Shown one piece after another: positions 31,214 to 42,300 of a DNA stretch of 64,000 nucleotides. How positions within the stretch are numbered: position 1 is the first letter of the stretch; each line of letters opens with the position of its first letter. The stretch is from Diphasiastrum complanatum (taxonomy: Eukaryota; Streptophyta; Lycopodiopsida; Lycopodiales; Lycopodiaceae). The notes below the pieces were generated by a model. That model made no database searches. It saw only the letters and a program-made list of their open reading frames with translations, and had not been told where the DNA came from. The stretch lies in contig CM055092.1 of assembly GCA_029204225.1 (NCBI GenBank), positions 24,685,207 through 24,749,206 on the forward strand, read 5' to 3'. The position numbers and the translations under genes were made by a program.

Positions 31214-32671
31214 ACATAACGAGCCAAGTAAAGTTATTAGCTGACATTTTAGATACCTTTGATTCAGTTGATACACACACACACACATACACTAATAAAT
31301 ATATAAATATATATAAACACAGAAAAGTGCACACACGCGCACACACACACACACATTCAATTGTACTTCCAAGGATTGAATCTTTAAAGGAAAGAGCTAA
31401 ATGCTAATTAAAAATTCCAACCCTATGTAGTGTTGTGTTTTTTTTTCTATCTTTTTGGTAGTGTCTCTCTATTTTTTGTTCTTGGTGGTGGAATTATCCT
31501 TCGAAGTGGTTCTCGAAGTTATTGATCATCCTTACTAAGGCATCAGAGATAGAGATTTATTCAAATCATTATTAGTAGATTGTTGAAATATTAAAAAATC
31601 TAGCGAAAGTTGATTGGTGGTAGTTTTTGTGTTGATGCATTAGTCATGAAAAATGTATGGCGTAAGGCTTGGCATGATCGAAGATTGAAAGAAAAGATCA
31701 TAAAGTTGGAGATTTGGTATTTATGATAAGATGAAGTTGTTTACAGGAAAATTGAAGTTTACAACATAAGTTCTTATCATGTCAGACATCTTGTTTTTAG
31801 GAGTGCTATTTTTGAAATGTTTAGATAGAGAGTGCTCTGATGCTCTATTTAATGGCAGTCAGTTACAAAACCATTGGCAGCCTAAACTTATTTCTAAATC
31901 AGCACCTTGTTTGTTTCTATCTATTTCATTCTTTACTTTGTTGTTTTCCAATAGTTAATTATCTATTTTCTTTGAAAAACACAATAACTATACATACATA
32001 TGTATGTATGTATAAAAAAAAAGCATAAAATAAAAAGTTCAAAATAGTTACATTCTATGAAACAATTTAAAATTAAACATGAAGAGACTAAAAATTACCA
32101 TAATGGCTATTTTTAAAATAAAATAGTCAAACCAATCTTTGCAAAGTTTACCATTGATTCAAAATAGTACAATCTGCTTAACTTGAGCTTTGCGAGGGTT
32201 AGTTTGCATCATACAGAAGTTTGATGTGCAATGTCATTATGAACCATCGTCGACCTAGTTGATAGACACAAAACGCCAAAATTGACTCGAGAGAGGGTTA
32301 AAACCATGTGAAGCATGATTATTTGTACTCCTTATGTGGGGGTTGTTCTTTGGTGAAGGTTCAGCCCTCATTGAAGCTCTAGTTACTTATTGACCCTTCA
32401 AGAAGATCTTGAAATCTTGTTTCATAGTACTCTATATGTTTTGTAGTTTTTTTCCCATAATTGTCAAAGAAGCAATTTGTCTAATATATAAGTTTGAAAT
32501 TCGACTCATTTTGCACAAATGCTAGTGAAGCTCATACACATACGTTTTATGAATTTTGCTTGAAACTGAAAACCAAAATTTATGCACTTATTACCAACCT
32601 TCTGCATATATACACTCCATCATGTGTGAACAAGTTTAGTCCAACGAGAATTATTCTAGATCTACTGACAC
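30834..32671 (+). repeat. AP2-unit tail, copy 3
   Basis: This is a full tail with (GA)n at 31141-31210, CA repeats near 31274-31286 and 31329-31352, and the gypsy integrase remnant at about 31630-31755. An uninterrupted copia-C target site (GACCTAG) lies near 32240. It ends 'ctgacacc' and joins the last 16 bp of a copia-B LTR. Confidence 0.85.
31141..31210. repeat. (GA)n microsatellite
   Basis: A pure 70-bp GA run lies in the tail. The reversed tail at 61569-61664 holds a longer, nearly pure run at the same place. Confidence 0.95.
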
Positions 32672-33665
32672 CATCTGAAATCCTTCACACTTTATTGAAG
32701 AGAACAGAGGTTTTCAAGGCTTGACTAGACTCAGAATAACAGTGTGCCAATCTCAATAAGTAACTTTGCCTCTTGCCGAGTGCAAGGATCTTATCACTCC
32801 TATCAATAATTTTGCTTTCACCAAACTCGAATTCTACCTTATGACCTAAATCTGTAATTCTACTTACTGATAACAGATTTGTAGAGAGTTTAGAAACATA
32901 TAAGACTTTTAATAGTAATTTGAATTGATCATGCTAGAATCACGATCTTATAGTACCTTCACCTTCAATAGTGTGAGTACTATTGTCACCAACATCAACA
33001 CATTTCTTCATGTTGTAAGGCGTGTAGGAGTTGAAGATCTCACGTTGATTGGTCATGTATTGAGTTGTTCCATAATAAAAAAACCATGAATCATCCAAAA
33101 GTGCGCTTTGATCTTTGACCATGAATGCTCCTTCGTCCACTTCGATCTGGAAGATGATGAAACAATGTTTGCTTATTGTTCAAGTTGCTTGGCTACATTC
33201 TTCACTTGGAGAATTCGACAATCCTTGATCTCATGGTTATTATGCTTGCAATATCTACAAAACACCTTCTTCTTTGATTATGGATCTGATGATTATGCTT
33301 GACTTTGAGTCTGTTTCTGATTCGTTGCAGCCTTCTTGGAGCTTTTCTGCTTCTGTTACTTAGAGCCTTTGTTGACATATAGAGCCAGAGAGGAGGAAGT
33401 AGTCGGAGTGTCTCGACTTCTTCGATTATCTTCTGCAACAACATAGTGATAACTCTAGTAAGAGTTAAACCTGTGTGTGTCGATATGATCATCACCCAGT
33501 TTTCATATATGTAGAGAGCAAGCTTGAAAGCAATGTCATAATTGCATCTTGATCATCTATGACTGATCCGACAAAGGCCATTTGTTGCAAGAGATTCTTA
33601 ATCTAGTTAATGTGTATATGAAGAGAATCACCAGTGGACATTTTGAATGTGAAGAATTTCCTTCG
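32672..33665 (-). pseudogene. Copia-A gag-protease fragment with copia-B LTR tip
   Basis: The first 18 bp (TCTGAAATCCTTCACA) are the end of a copia-B LTR. Reversed copia-A follows: MDEGAFMVKDQSALLDDSWF, then YYGTTQYMTNQRE (protease DSG lost), and upstream the Gag region near 33640. Frames are broken, including a change of the HTIEGEGTIRLRF region to a stop. The LTR/copia-A border is identical to 4109/4110. Confidence 0.8.
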
Positions 33666-34030
33666 TAGATGTAATTCGTGTGGATATGGGCGCGTGGATG
33701 TTGCACGCAAGTGTCATTTCGGCGTCAGATCGGCCGGATGTTGGGAAATTCAAATTGCGTGGATTATCCACGCCAACTCTGACAACCAGCAGCTGGGCAA
33801 ACCTCTGACACCGGAGCCGGAAATAGAAAAATTAATTGCGCGTGGATAATCCGCGCCATAGTAAACTTTTAATACTGGGGTGGTTAATACTGCATGGATC
33901 AATTTTTTTATATCCACGCAATATTCACGCAAATAAGTTTCTGGAGTCCGCGTGGATAATCCACACAAACTTTTTTGAACAAAAAGAAACCTTTGGCGCG
34001 AACCAAAATGTGGTTTGGTCCTAAATTAGA
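33666..34030 (-). repeat. Iteron block, copy 3
   Basis: Many GCGTGGAT/ATCCACGC motifs are present, including ATTGCGTGGATTATCCACGC near 33757. It also contains the CCGGCCGATCTG segment shared with 40910 and 58585. It ends with the hairpin near 33995-34015. Confidence 0.65.
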
Positions 34031-34458
34031 GATCGACTTTATTTTTTCTGTTGTGAGAGAGAGATAAAAAGAGAGTATAGATGAGAGTGAAGATGAGATG
34101 GGGATGAATGTGAGTGAGAAGATTGATAGTGTTTAGGGTTTTTAGTTCATTGATGGATGTTAATAGTAATGTCACTCTGTAATAATTGAAAATTTTTGGC
34201 AATTATTATAGAATCCTCTATGACTTTAGTGACAAATTGGGATCGAATGCCACCAGGCCAAAAATTGTCCCACTTCATTATTATTGTTGCTAGAAACACC
34301 AAATCATGTGTAGATGTTGCAAATTGTTTGATGGTTGGATTTGGAGAATCTGTGCATTGCTCCACAAAAGATTTGAGACCTCTCAAAAAATGGATTTGAA
34401 TTTTGAAGCCTAAAGTTTAGGGTATAATGGGCCGATTTTAATGTGCACTGTAACCTTG
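34031..34458 (-). other. F block, copy 3, with partial Z
   Basis: The minus-strand frame reads MRGLKSFVEQCTDSPNPTIK to INIHQ-stop at 34147-34386, nearly identical to copy 2. A leader-like stretch with CCCTAAACAC precedes it at 34031-34146. A partial Z segment follows to 34458. Confidence 0.45.
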
Positions 34459-34648
34459 CCACCAGTTCACACAAACCTGGCTGCTGCTATCTCATTATGA
34501 TAGGCACCTGCAAAGCAAAGTGGCGCTCATTAGCGTCAAGAATAAGTCATTTCCGAGCATCCTCGAGGTCTTGTTTTTTAATGAGGTTGTATCAATTCAT
34601 AAATTCATTGTCACAAAAATCGTACCAATGGAGAGCTGTCCTGGGAGT
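34459..34648 (-). pseudogene. AP2-gene fragment (exons 2-3, reversed)
   Basis: Exon 3 (about 34479-34509 on minus, GAYHNEIAAAR) and intron 2 are followed by the end of exon 2 (near 34625-34648). It is oriented opposite to the unit that follows. A break at 34648 joins the W repeat. Confidence 0.65.
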
Positions 34649-35060
34649 TTAGATCTAAGTGGGAGTTTTATGTGGTTGTGCATTTGCTACAGTAAAACAA
34701 AGTAGTCATTTATGCTGATTGACTTGTCATTGTCTGCTAGCTATCTATCTGGTGAGGGTGCAATCTTATGGTGGCAGTAAGATTTCCTCAGGTTGAGCCT
34801 CAACTGCTCATTTATGTCAGCTTTACAGGTTCGTACTTGTAAGTGTCTTATAGGATGTCGGCCTAGCTAGATGGAGGATGTAAGTCTCATGGTGGCAGTG
34901 GCATTTCCTCAGTTTGATCCATGTCGCTCATGTGGCCCACTTGTGGTCAATTTGGATTGGGGACGAGCCAGTTTCGAAAGTATGGTGGTACACTCTCTGT
35001 ATGAGGATTGTGGTTGCATGATACTTTGTGAGTCAAACCTGGTGGTTTGTATAGGTTATT
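34649..35060 (+). repeat. W repeat
   Basis: W starts 'agtttagatctaagt' and ends at the type II AP2 border. It is homologous to 28501-28905. No gene is seen. Confidence 0.6.
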
Positions 35061-36010
35061 ATGCAGTGGTGATAAATATTAAAAATTTCCTTTGGCCTTG
35101 TTATGAATAGATAATTTCCATGGTTCTGTGGTTGCTAAAAATGTTTTTGATTCTCATTTTTAGTAGATAGCTTTTGCTTACGAGCTCCAATCAGAGCGAA
35201 TCTTCAGGTGATGATATGTACAACACTATGCTTTTTATCTCAAGATTTATAGAAAGCAAGATGTCATTAATAGTTGCTAAAATCCAATCGTTGTTTGTTT
35301 CCAATATGACCAAATGTTTTCCATCTCCTTAACAATGTGCTGAAAATTCATATGTTTTTTTAGGTACATCCAACAAAGTAGTAGTAGTATAAGAATAACG
35401 CAAAAACGCTTATAGGGACCTATTTGGGCTAGTAGAAGATGTTGAGAATGTTATTCCAACCACTAGAAAAACCAAGTTTCCCTTTCTACTCGCACTTGTA
35501 AATATTCTCTTGGAAGAGCTGGAGATGGTGAGAATTTTGAAAATACCTTCTAGCCTAAAAGTGTTGATTTTTAAGATATTAGCCACTTCAATCCATCCTC
35601 TTTAAACTGTAATCATGTTTCTAGGCCATATCTGACTAGTCAACTTGCTTTCTTATTGTCCAAGAAGGATCCAAGAAGATTGATTTCATATAAAAATGTT
35701 GCAGGAAAAGCAAGTTGTACTTTATATTAGCTCTCAACATCAATAGGGTCTGAATCATACCTTGTTATCAAATGCTCTTCAAATAGTTATGTTTGTGTTT
35801 CTTTGCTTCGATTCTAGGTAATTGTGAGAAATGGTGAGAATTATTGAGCATGGTGATTCCATTAGGTTTAAGGAGTATATGACTCCTATTGTGTATGTAA
35901 GCTAAGTGATAATTAGTTTAAGAAATTCCCAATTATTTGAGAGAGAGAGAGAGAGTGAGAGATCACATAGTGATTGAAGTCAATTTTATTAATTCACATT
36001 TTAGATACCC
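35061..36010 (+). pseudogene. Type II AP2-gene remnant, copy 4 (exons 6-8)
   Basis: Exon 6 is internally deleted near 35212. Exon 7 carries the type II stop and ends LEELEM at GTGAGA (about 35530). The exon 8 region (35705-35760) has KQVVLYISSQHQ followed by TAG. A GA run lies near 35939-35955. It ends at 'cattttagatacccggcct', the border with the type I leader. Confidence 0.62.
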
Positions 36011-38255
36011 GGCCTAAAAAAAAACCGAATGAGAAGATGGGAAGATGGGAAGCAAATATTTGTAATGGAAAGAAAATATGTTCCACCGGATTACATGAAT
36101 TATTGTGAGAAATCGATGACATTTGTAATGCTATTTACATGTAAAGTCTCTTAGAAAGAAAGTGATCTGTAGCTATGGCCTGAGCAAATTTGATTTGTTT
36201 TTCGTAAGATCTAGTGTTTTTTATTTTCTTTACAAAGCTACTTACATATGTTTGAAATGCAACCAGTTTATATGGGTTTTCATTTTCCAATAACAGGAGA
36301 AGAAAACGCGACAAACGTTTTGGAAGAATGGCTAACCGAGGATAGCTCTCCATTGGTACGATTTTTGTGAAAATGAATTTATGGATTGATACAATCTCAT
36401 TAAAAAACAAGACCTCGAGGATGCTCGGAAATGACTTATTCTTGACGCTAATGAGCACCACTTTGCTTTGCAGGTGCCTATCATAATGAGATAGCGGCAG
36501 CCAGGTTTGTGTGAACTGGTGGCAGTTAACTGATTCTCAATGACTTTCTGGTTTATGAAATTACCATCCTATAAATCGTTCATAACTCCGTTGGTCTGCT
36601 AATGTGTTAGAATTATTTTGTGGCTCAGGAATTATGATAGGGCAGCAATTAAACTTGGTCACACCGAGAAACTTAACTTCCCATTAGAAGACAATGAGTC
36701 TGAAATGCCACTGGTATGGTTAGAGTACAAAGCTTTTGATCTTGTTGGTAGTAATATCGCTCTCCGTCGTCTACATTTAAAGTCAACTTTATTATATATA
36801 GTGGGTTATACAGCTAGGTCACATTATAAAGCGCATTGCTCTCCAAATGTTTGAAGAAGGGTCTTTTGATTTTAACGCGTGTTTAATCTCCCATATGTGA
36901 GAAATAAAAAAGTGAGAATTTATAGTTCCCTGGTGTACATTGGTGACTGCAGTGGGAGAAATACGATGAAAACGACTTTTTTTATATAGTTCGGCACATG
37001 AGTCGGAAAAACTCTTCTTTGAGTTTTGTAGAAGCTGCAATTCTTCATGAACATTCACCTGAAAAGAAGACTAGTGGTCATGGTGGAAAAAGGTTGGAAA
37101 TTTCAAGGCACATATATGTTATTATGCAGTGGTGACAAATAATCAAAATTTCCTTCTGCCTTGTTTCGGGTAAAAATGATAATTTGCAATGGTTCAGTGG
37201 CTTCTAAAAATGTTCTTGATTCTCATTTTCTGCAGACAGCTTTGATTCCGAGATAATCAGAGTAAATCTTCAGGTCATGTGAAGCGAATCGTGTTTACTA
37301 AAGGTAGTGTTGATACGTGCAGTGTTGTGGATTTCATCTCAAGATTTATAGAAAGCAAGATGTCATTAATAGTTGCTCAAATCTAATCATGTATGTTTAT
37401 TTGAGCTAAATTTCTAGTTCTTTGTTTCCAATAAGAGCAAATTGTTTCCATCTTTTAACAATGTGCTGAAAACTCATTTAAAGTCAACTTTATTATATAT
37501 AGTGGGTTATACAGCTAGGTCATAGTATAAAGCACATTGCTCTCCAAATGTTTGAAGAAGGGTCTTTTGATTTTAACGCGTGTCTAATCTCCCATATGTG
37601 AGAAATAAAAAGTGATAATTTACAGTTCCCTGGTGTACATTGGTGACTACAGTGGGAGAAATACGAGGAAGAAGAATTTTTTTATATAGTTTGGTACATG
37701 AGTCGGAAAAACTCTTCTTTTAGCAACACCCAACAAAGTAGCAATAGTACAAGAAGAATGCAAACACGCTTATAGGGACCTATTTGGACCAGTAGATGAT
37801 GTTGAGAAAGATGTTCCAACGACCAAAAAAATCAAGTCCACCTTTCTACACGAGCTTGCAAATATTCCCTTGGAGGAGCTGGAGATGGTGAGAATTTTAA
37901 AAATCCCTTCTAGCCGAAAAGTATTGATGCTTAAGATATTGGCCACTTCAATCCATGCTCTTTAAACTGTAATCATGTTTCTAGGCCATATATGTCTGGT
38001 CAACTGGTTTTATTATTATCCAAGAAGGATCGAATATGGTTGCTTTCAAATGAAAATGTTGCAGGAAAAGGAAGCTGTACTTCATGTTAGTTCTCAACAT
38101 CAATATGGTCTAAAGCACTAGGAACTTACATTCAATAGACTATACAAAACATTACTTGTTTAAATTGAATGTACTACATGCCTGCTTTGCAAATGTTGGA
38201 TTTTTTCTAGAAGCTTGGCAAATCATATCTTGTTATCAAATGCTCATAGCTCTTC
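36011..38255 (+). pseudogene. AP2-domain gene, copy 4 (exons 2-8, most complete)
   Basis: Exon 1 with the ATG is deleted (36011-36060). Exon 2 (36297-36355) has TAG in place of CAG, exon 3 is 36474-36504, exon 4 36629-36713, exon 5 36953-37092 (140 nt) and exon 6 37236-37303 (3 nt short). A 260-bp piece with the end of intron 4 and start of exon 5 is duplicated at 37475-37720. Exon 7 is 37724-37887 (164 nt) and exon 8 38065-38121. Exons 3-4 encode GAYHNEIAAAR and NYDRAAIKLGHTEKLNFP, the core of the AP2 domain; exon 5 reads WEKYDEDDFFYIVRYMSRKN. This copy best shows that all exon phases fit. Confidence 0.78.
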
Positions 38256-38822
38256 CAATTGTGCGTTTCATCTCAAGATTTATAGAAAGCAAGATGTCAT
38301 AAATAGTTGCTCAAATCTAATCATTTATGTTTATTTGAGCTAAATTTCTGGTTGTTTGTTTCCAATTTGAGCAAATTGTTTCCATCTACTTAACAATGTG
38401 TTGAAAACTCATATGTTCTTTTAGCAACACCCAACAAAGCAGCAATAGTACAAGAAGAATGCAAACTCGCTTATAGGGACCTATTTGGACCAGTAGATGA
38501 TGTTGAGAAAGATGTTCCAACAACCAAAAAAATCAAGTTCACCTTTCTACACGAGCTTGCAAATATTCCCTTGGAGGGGTTGGAGATGGTGAGAATTTCA
38601 AAAATCCCTTCTAGCCTAAAAGTATTGATGCTTAAGATATTAGCCACTTCAATCCATGCTCTTTAAACTGTAATCATGTTTCTAGGCCATATATGTCTAG
38701 CCAACTCACTTTATTATTATCCAAGAAGGATTGAATATGATTGCTTTCAAATGAAAATGTTGCAGGAAAAGGAAGCTGTACTTCATGCTAGTTCTCAACA
38801 TCAATATGGTCTAAAGCACTAG
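38256..38822 (+). pseudogene. AP2-gene 3' end, tandem duplicate (exons 7-8)
   Basis: A second copy of the gene end starts inside exon 6-side sequence ('gtgcgtttcatctcaag'). It has exon 7 at 38425-38588 (164 nt) and exon 8 at 38766-38822 (57 nt, ending in TAG). The sequence is close to 37724-38121, which points to local tandem duplication. Confidence 0.7.
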
Positions 38823-39118
38823 GAACTTACATTCAATAGACTATACAAAACATTACTTGTTTAAATTGAATGTACTACATGCCTGCTTTGAAAATGTTGG
38901 ATTTTTTTAGAAGCTTGGCAAATCATACCTTGTTATCAAATGCTTATAGCTCTTCAAATAGTTATGTTTGTGTTATTTTGCGTCAATTCTAGGTAATTGT
39001 GAAAAATGGTATTGAGCATGGTGATTCCATTAGGTTCAAGGAGTAATATTTAGCACTTAGCAGACATGACTCCTATTGTGCATGTATGCTAATAAATTAG
39101 TCTAAGAAACTTCAAATT

Positions 39119-39153
<35 letters not shown>

Positions 39154-40465
39154 ACATAATGAGCCAAGTAAAGTTATTAGTTGACATTTTAGATACCTTT
39201 GATTCAGTTGATACACACACACACACATACACTAATAAATATATAAATGTATATAAACACAGAAAAGTGCACACACACACACATTCAATTGTACTTCCAA
39301 GGATTGAATCTTGAAAGGAAAGAGCTAAATCCTAATAAAAATTCCAATTCTATGTAGTGTTGTGTTTTTTTTTCTAGTGTCTCTCTATTTTTTGTTCTCG
39401 GTGGAGCAAGTATCCTCCGAAGTGGTTCTAGAAGTTCTTTATCACCCTTACTAAGGCATTAGAGATAGAGATTTATTCAAATCCATATTAGTAGACTGCT
39501 GAAATATTAAAAACTCTAGCGAAAGTTGATTGGTGGTAGTTTTTTGTGTTGATGCGTTAGTCATGAAAAATGTATGGCGTAAGGCTTGGCATGATCGAAG
39601 ATTGAATAGAAAAGATCATAAAGTTGGAGATATGGTATTTATGATAAGATGAAGTTGTTTGCAGGGAAATTGAAGTTTACAACATAAGTTCTTATCATGT
39701 CAAACATCTTGTTTTTAGGAGTGCTTTTTTTGAAATGTTTAGATAGAGAGTGCTTTAATGCTCTATTTAATGATAGTCAGTTACAAAAGCATTGGCAGCC
39801 TAAACTTATTTCTAAATCAGCATCTTGTTTTTGTCTATCTATTTCATTCTTTCCTTTGTTGTTTTTCAATAGTTAATTATCTATTTTCTCTGAAAAACAC
39901 AATAACTATACATACATATGTATGTATGTATAAAAAAAAGCATAAAATAAAAAGTCCAAAATAGTTACATTCTGTGAAAGAGTTTAAAATTAAACATGAA
40001 GAGACTAAAAATTACGAGAATTGCTATTTTTTAAATAAAATAGTCAAACCAATCTTTGAAAAGTTTACCATTGATTCAAAATAGTACAATTTGCTCAACT
40101 TGAGCTTTGCGAGGGTTAGTTTGCATCACAAGTTAGTTTGTTGTGCAATGTCATTATGAACCATCGTCGACCTAGTTGATAGACACAAAAGATCAAAATT
40201 GACTCGAGAGAGTGTTAAAACCATGTGAAGCATGATTATTTGGAGTCCTTATGTGGGGGTTGTTCTTTGGTGAAGGTTCAACCCTCATCGAAGCTCTAGT
40301 TACTTATTGACCCTTTAAGAAGATTTTGAGATCTTGTTTCATAGTACTCTACATGTTTTGTAGTTTTTTTCCCATAATTGCCAAAGAAGCAATTTGTCTA
40401 ATATATAAGTTTGAAATTCGCTTATTTTGCACAAATGCTAGTGAAGCTCATACACGTACTTTTAT
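38823..40465 (+). repeat. AP2-unit tail, copy 4
   Basis: The tail has GA (about 39124-39150) and CA repeats, the gypsy integrase remnant (about 39545-39675) and an intact copia-C target site near 40170. It is truncated at 'cgtactttt' and joins the F block. Confidence 0.82.
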
Positions 40466-40734
40466 GAATAACAATAATAATGAAGTGGGACAATTTTTGG
40501 CCTGGTGGCATTCGATCCGAATTTGTCACTAAAGTCATAGAGGATTACATAATAATTGCCAAAAATTTTCAATTATTACAGAGTGACAATGTTATTAACA
40601 TCCATCAATGAACTAAAAACCCTAAACACTATCAATCTTCTCACTCACATTCATCCCCATCTCATCTTCACTCTCATCTATACTCTCTTTTTCTCTCTCT
40701 CACACACAACAGAAAAAAGAGAGTCGATCTCTAA
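40466..40734 (+). other. F block, copy 4 (partial)
   Basis: Only the second half of the 82-codon frame remains (NNEVGQFLAWWHSIRICH in one frame; IMKWDNFWPGG in the conserved one). The CCCTAAACAC leader-like stretch follows to 40734. Confidence 0.4.
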
Positions 40735-40970
40735 TTTAGGAGCGAACCACATTTTGGTTCGCGCCAAAGGTTTCTTTTTGGTCAAAAAAATTTGTGTGGA
40801 TTATCCACGCGAAATCCAGAAACTTATTTGCGTGAATATTGCGTGGATATAAAAAAATTGATCCACGCAGTATTAACCACCTCAGCTCTCTAGATATTCC
40901 GAACATCCGGCCGATCTGCTGCTGAAATGACACTTGCGTGGATCATCCACACGCCCATATCCAGGCTACC
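40735..40970 (+). repeat. Iteron block, copy 4
   Basis: The hairpin GCGAACCACATTTTGGTTCGC region (about 40742-40762) is followed by GCGTGGAT motifs. It ends at 'cccatatccagg', where it meets a reversed AP2 copy. Confidence 0.65.
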
Positions 40971-41330
40971 CATTCTTCCAAAACGTTTGTCGCTTTTTCT
41001 TCTCCTTTCTTCCCCTCTTATTGGAAAATGAAAAACCATATAAACCGGTTGCATTTCAAACATATGTAGCTTTGTAAAGAAAATAAAAAATGCTACATCT
41101 TACAAAAAACAAATCAAATTTGCTCAGGCCATAGCTACAGATCACTTTCGTTCTAAGAGACTTTACCTGTAAATAGCTTTACAAATATCATCCATTTCTC
41201 ACAATAATTATTTTTCAAAGAATTCATGTAATCCGGCGGAACATATTTTCTTTCCATACCAGATATTTGCTTCTCATCTTCCCGTTCGTTTTCTGTGATC
41301 AACACCTTTATACTTACTCCTCCCTACCAT
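40971..41330 (-). pseudogene. AP2-domain gene, copy 5 (exons 1-2)
   Basis: Exon 1 is complete in length (41260-41330, 71 nt). ATG opens MVGRSKYKGVDHRKRTGR, then a TGA where Trp is expected, then EANIW at the GTATGG donor. SKYKGV...RKRTGRWEANIW is the N-terminal half of an AP2 domain (compare YRGV...TGRWEA.IW in the family). Exon 2 is cut at about 40975 and its acceptor AG is altered. The stop and truncation make it non-functional. Confidence 0.75.
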
Positions 41331-42157
41331 AGCTGCCCGTAAATTTCACTCTCACGTAGAGATACCCGGCAAAATCGAAGTAGAGGATTGCGATTGCCTG
41401 AGAAAAAAGTATTTGTAGTTGAAACTTACAATGAAGCAGCACGATAGCTAACTGTGATATGAAGTATGAAAAATCGGAGCTAGCGTGGAAGCAAACATAT
41501 AAGATAGAATGTCACCCGAGTTAGACAAAATGGGTTTTCTAAAAATTTATTGGTCCACGTATTTATTGGTTCAAGTGAGGATGAAAGGAAAACACGTGCA
41601 TTTTAGAGAGACTGAACACGAGCTTTCAGAAACTTCTGGAAAGTACTAGAAACTTCTGGAAAGCGAACTGTCCACAGAGTGCGTGCAAGCGATGGATCGA
41701 GAGACAAGAATGTGAGTTTGAGAGAGGGAGTTGAGAGATGGAGAGAGGAGAATGTGTCTTCTTGTGGATTGGGAAAGGTTGCTTTGAGGAGATAAGAGGA
41801 AATTAAACACACGTTCTAATTCATTTTAATGTATCATGTTGGCAGATAAGCGTATGATTTATTCTGATTCATATTTGCTTTCCCGGCTCAATAGAGAGAG
41901 AGAGAGAGAAATGCACCAAAGATGCCTTTGATGCTTACAATTCAAATGCTGGGGAGCAGCTGCTACACTCCTTGCAAATCGCTAAATAATTTTCTCTTTA
42001 CTCTGGAGCTGGATTGAAAGATCATCAAAAACATATGCTGCCACGCTATTGATTGATCAGGGTTTTAGAGGCGGGAGGTGGCAGTAGTAATCTGCAGCAA
42101 TAACCCAGTTACAAACGCGATGAGAGAGAAAGGTTAATGTGATTGAGAGACTAAGAG

Positions 42158-42195
<38 letters not shown>

Positions 42196-42300
42196 CACAG
42201 GTTGCAGAACGTGAGAGGAGAGAAGATTTGAAAGAGCGGGGAGATATTGAAGATTTAGGGTCTTTAAGGTTAGGGTTTTTTTTTAGGCCAGGTATCTAAA
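41331..42300 (-). promoter_or_regulatory. AP2-gene upstream/leader region, copy 5
   Basis: This is the least rearranged upstream region. It has a telo-box-like AACCCTAACC near 42270, pyrimidine-rich stretches, a GA/CT run at about 42160-42192, a short CT run near 41893-41910, tandem heat-shock-type elements and CACGTG at 41593-41598. Transcription start and leader introns cannot be placed from sequence alone. Confidence 0.5.
41629..41661. promoter_or_regulatory. Two tandem perfect heat-shock-element trimers
   Basis: GAAACTTCTGGAA occurs at 41629-41641 and again at 41649-41661, exactly 20 bp apart. Each is a perfect alternating GAA-nn-TTC-nn-GAA trimer, the binding site form of heat-shock factors (established). 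They lie about 300 bp upstream of the exon 1 ATG. Copy 3 retains decayed versions; copy 6 has lost them. Confidence 0.6.

Noticed and set aside
40735-40970. Iteron block as a Helitron end
   Set aside because: There is a hairpin, but no CTRR terminus at the usual distance and no 5' TC end or Rep/helicase, so the call is not supported.
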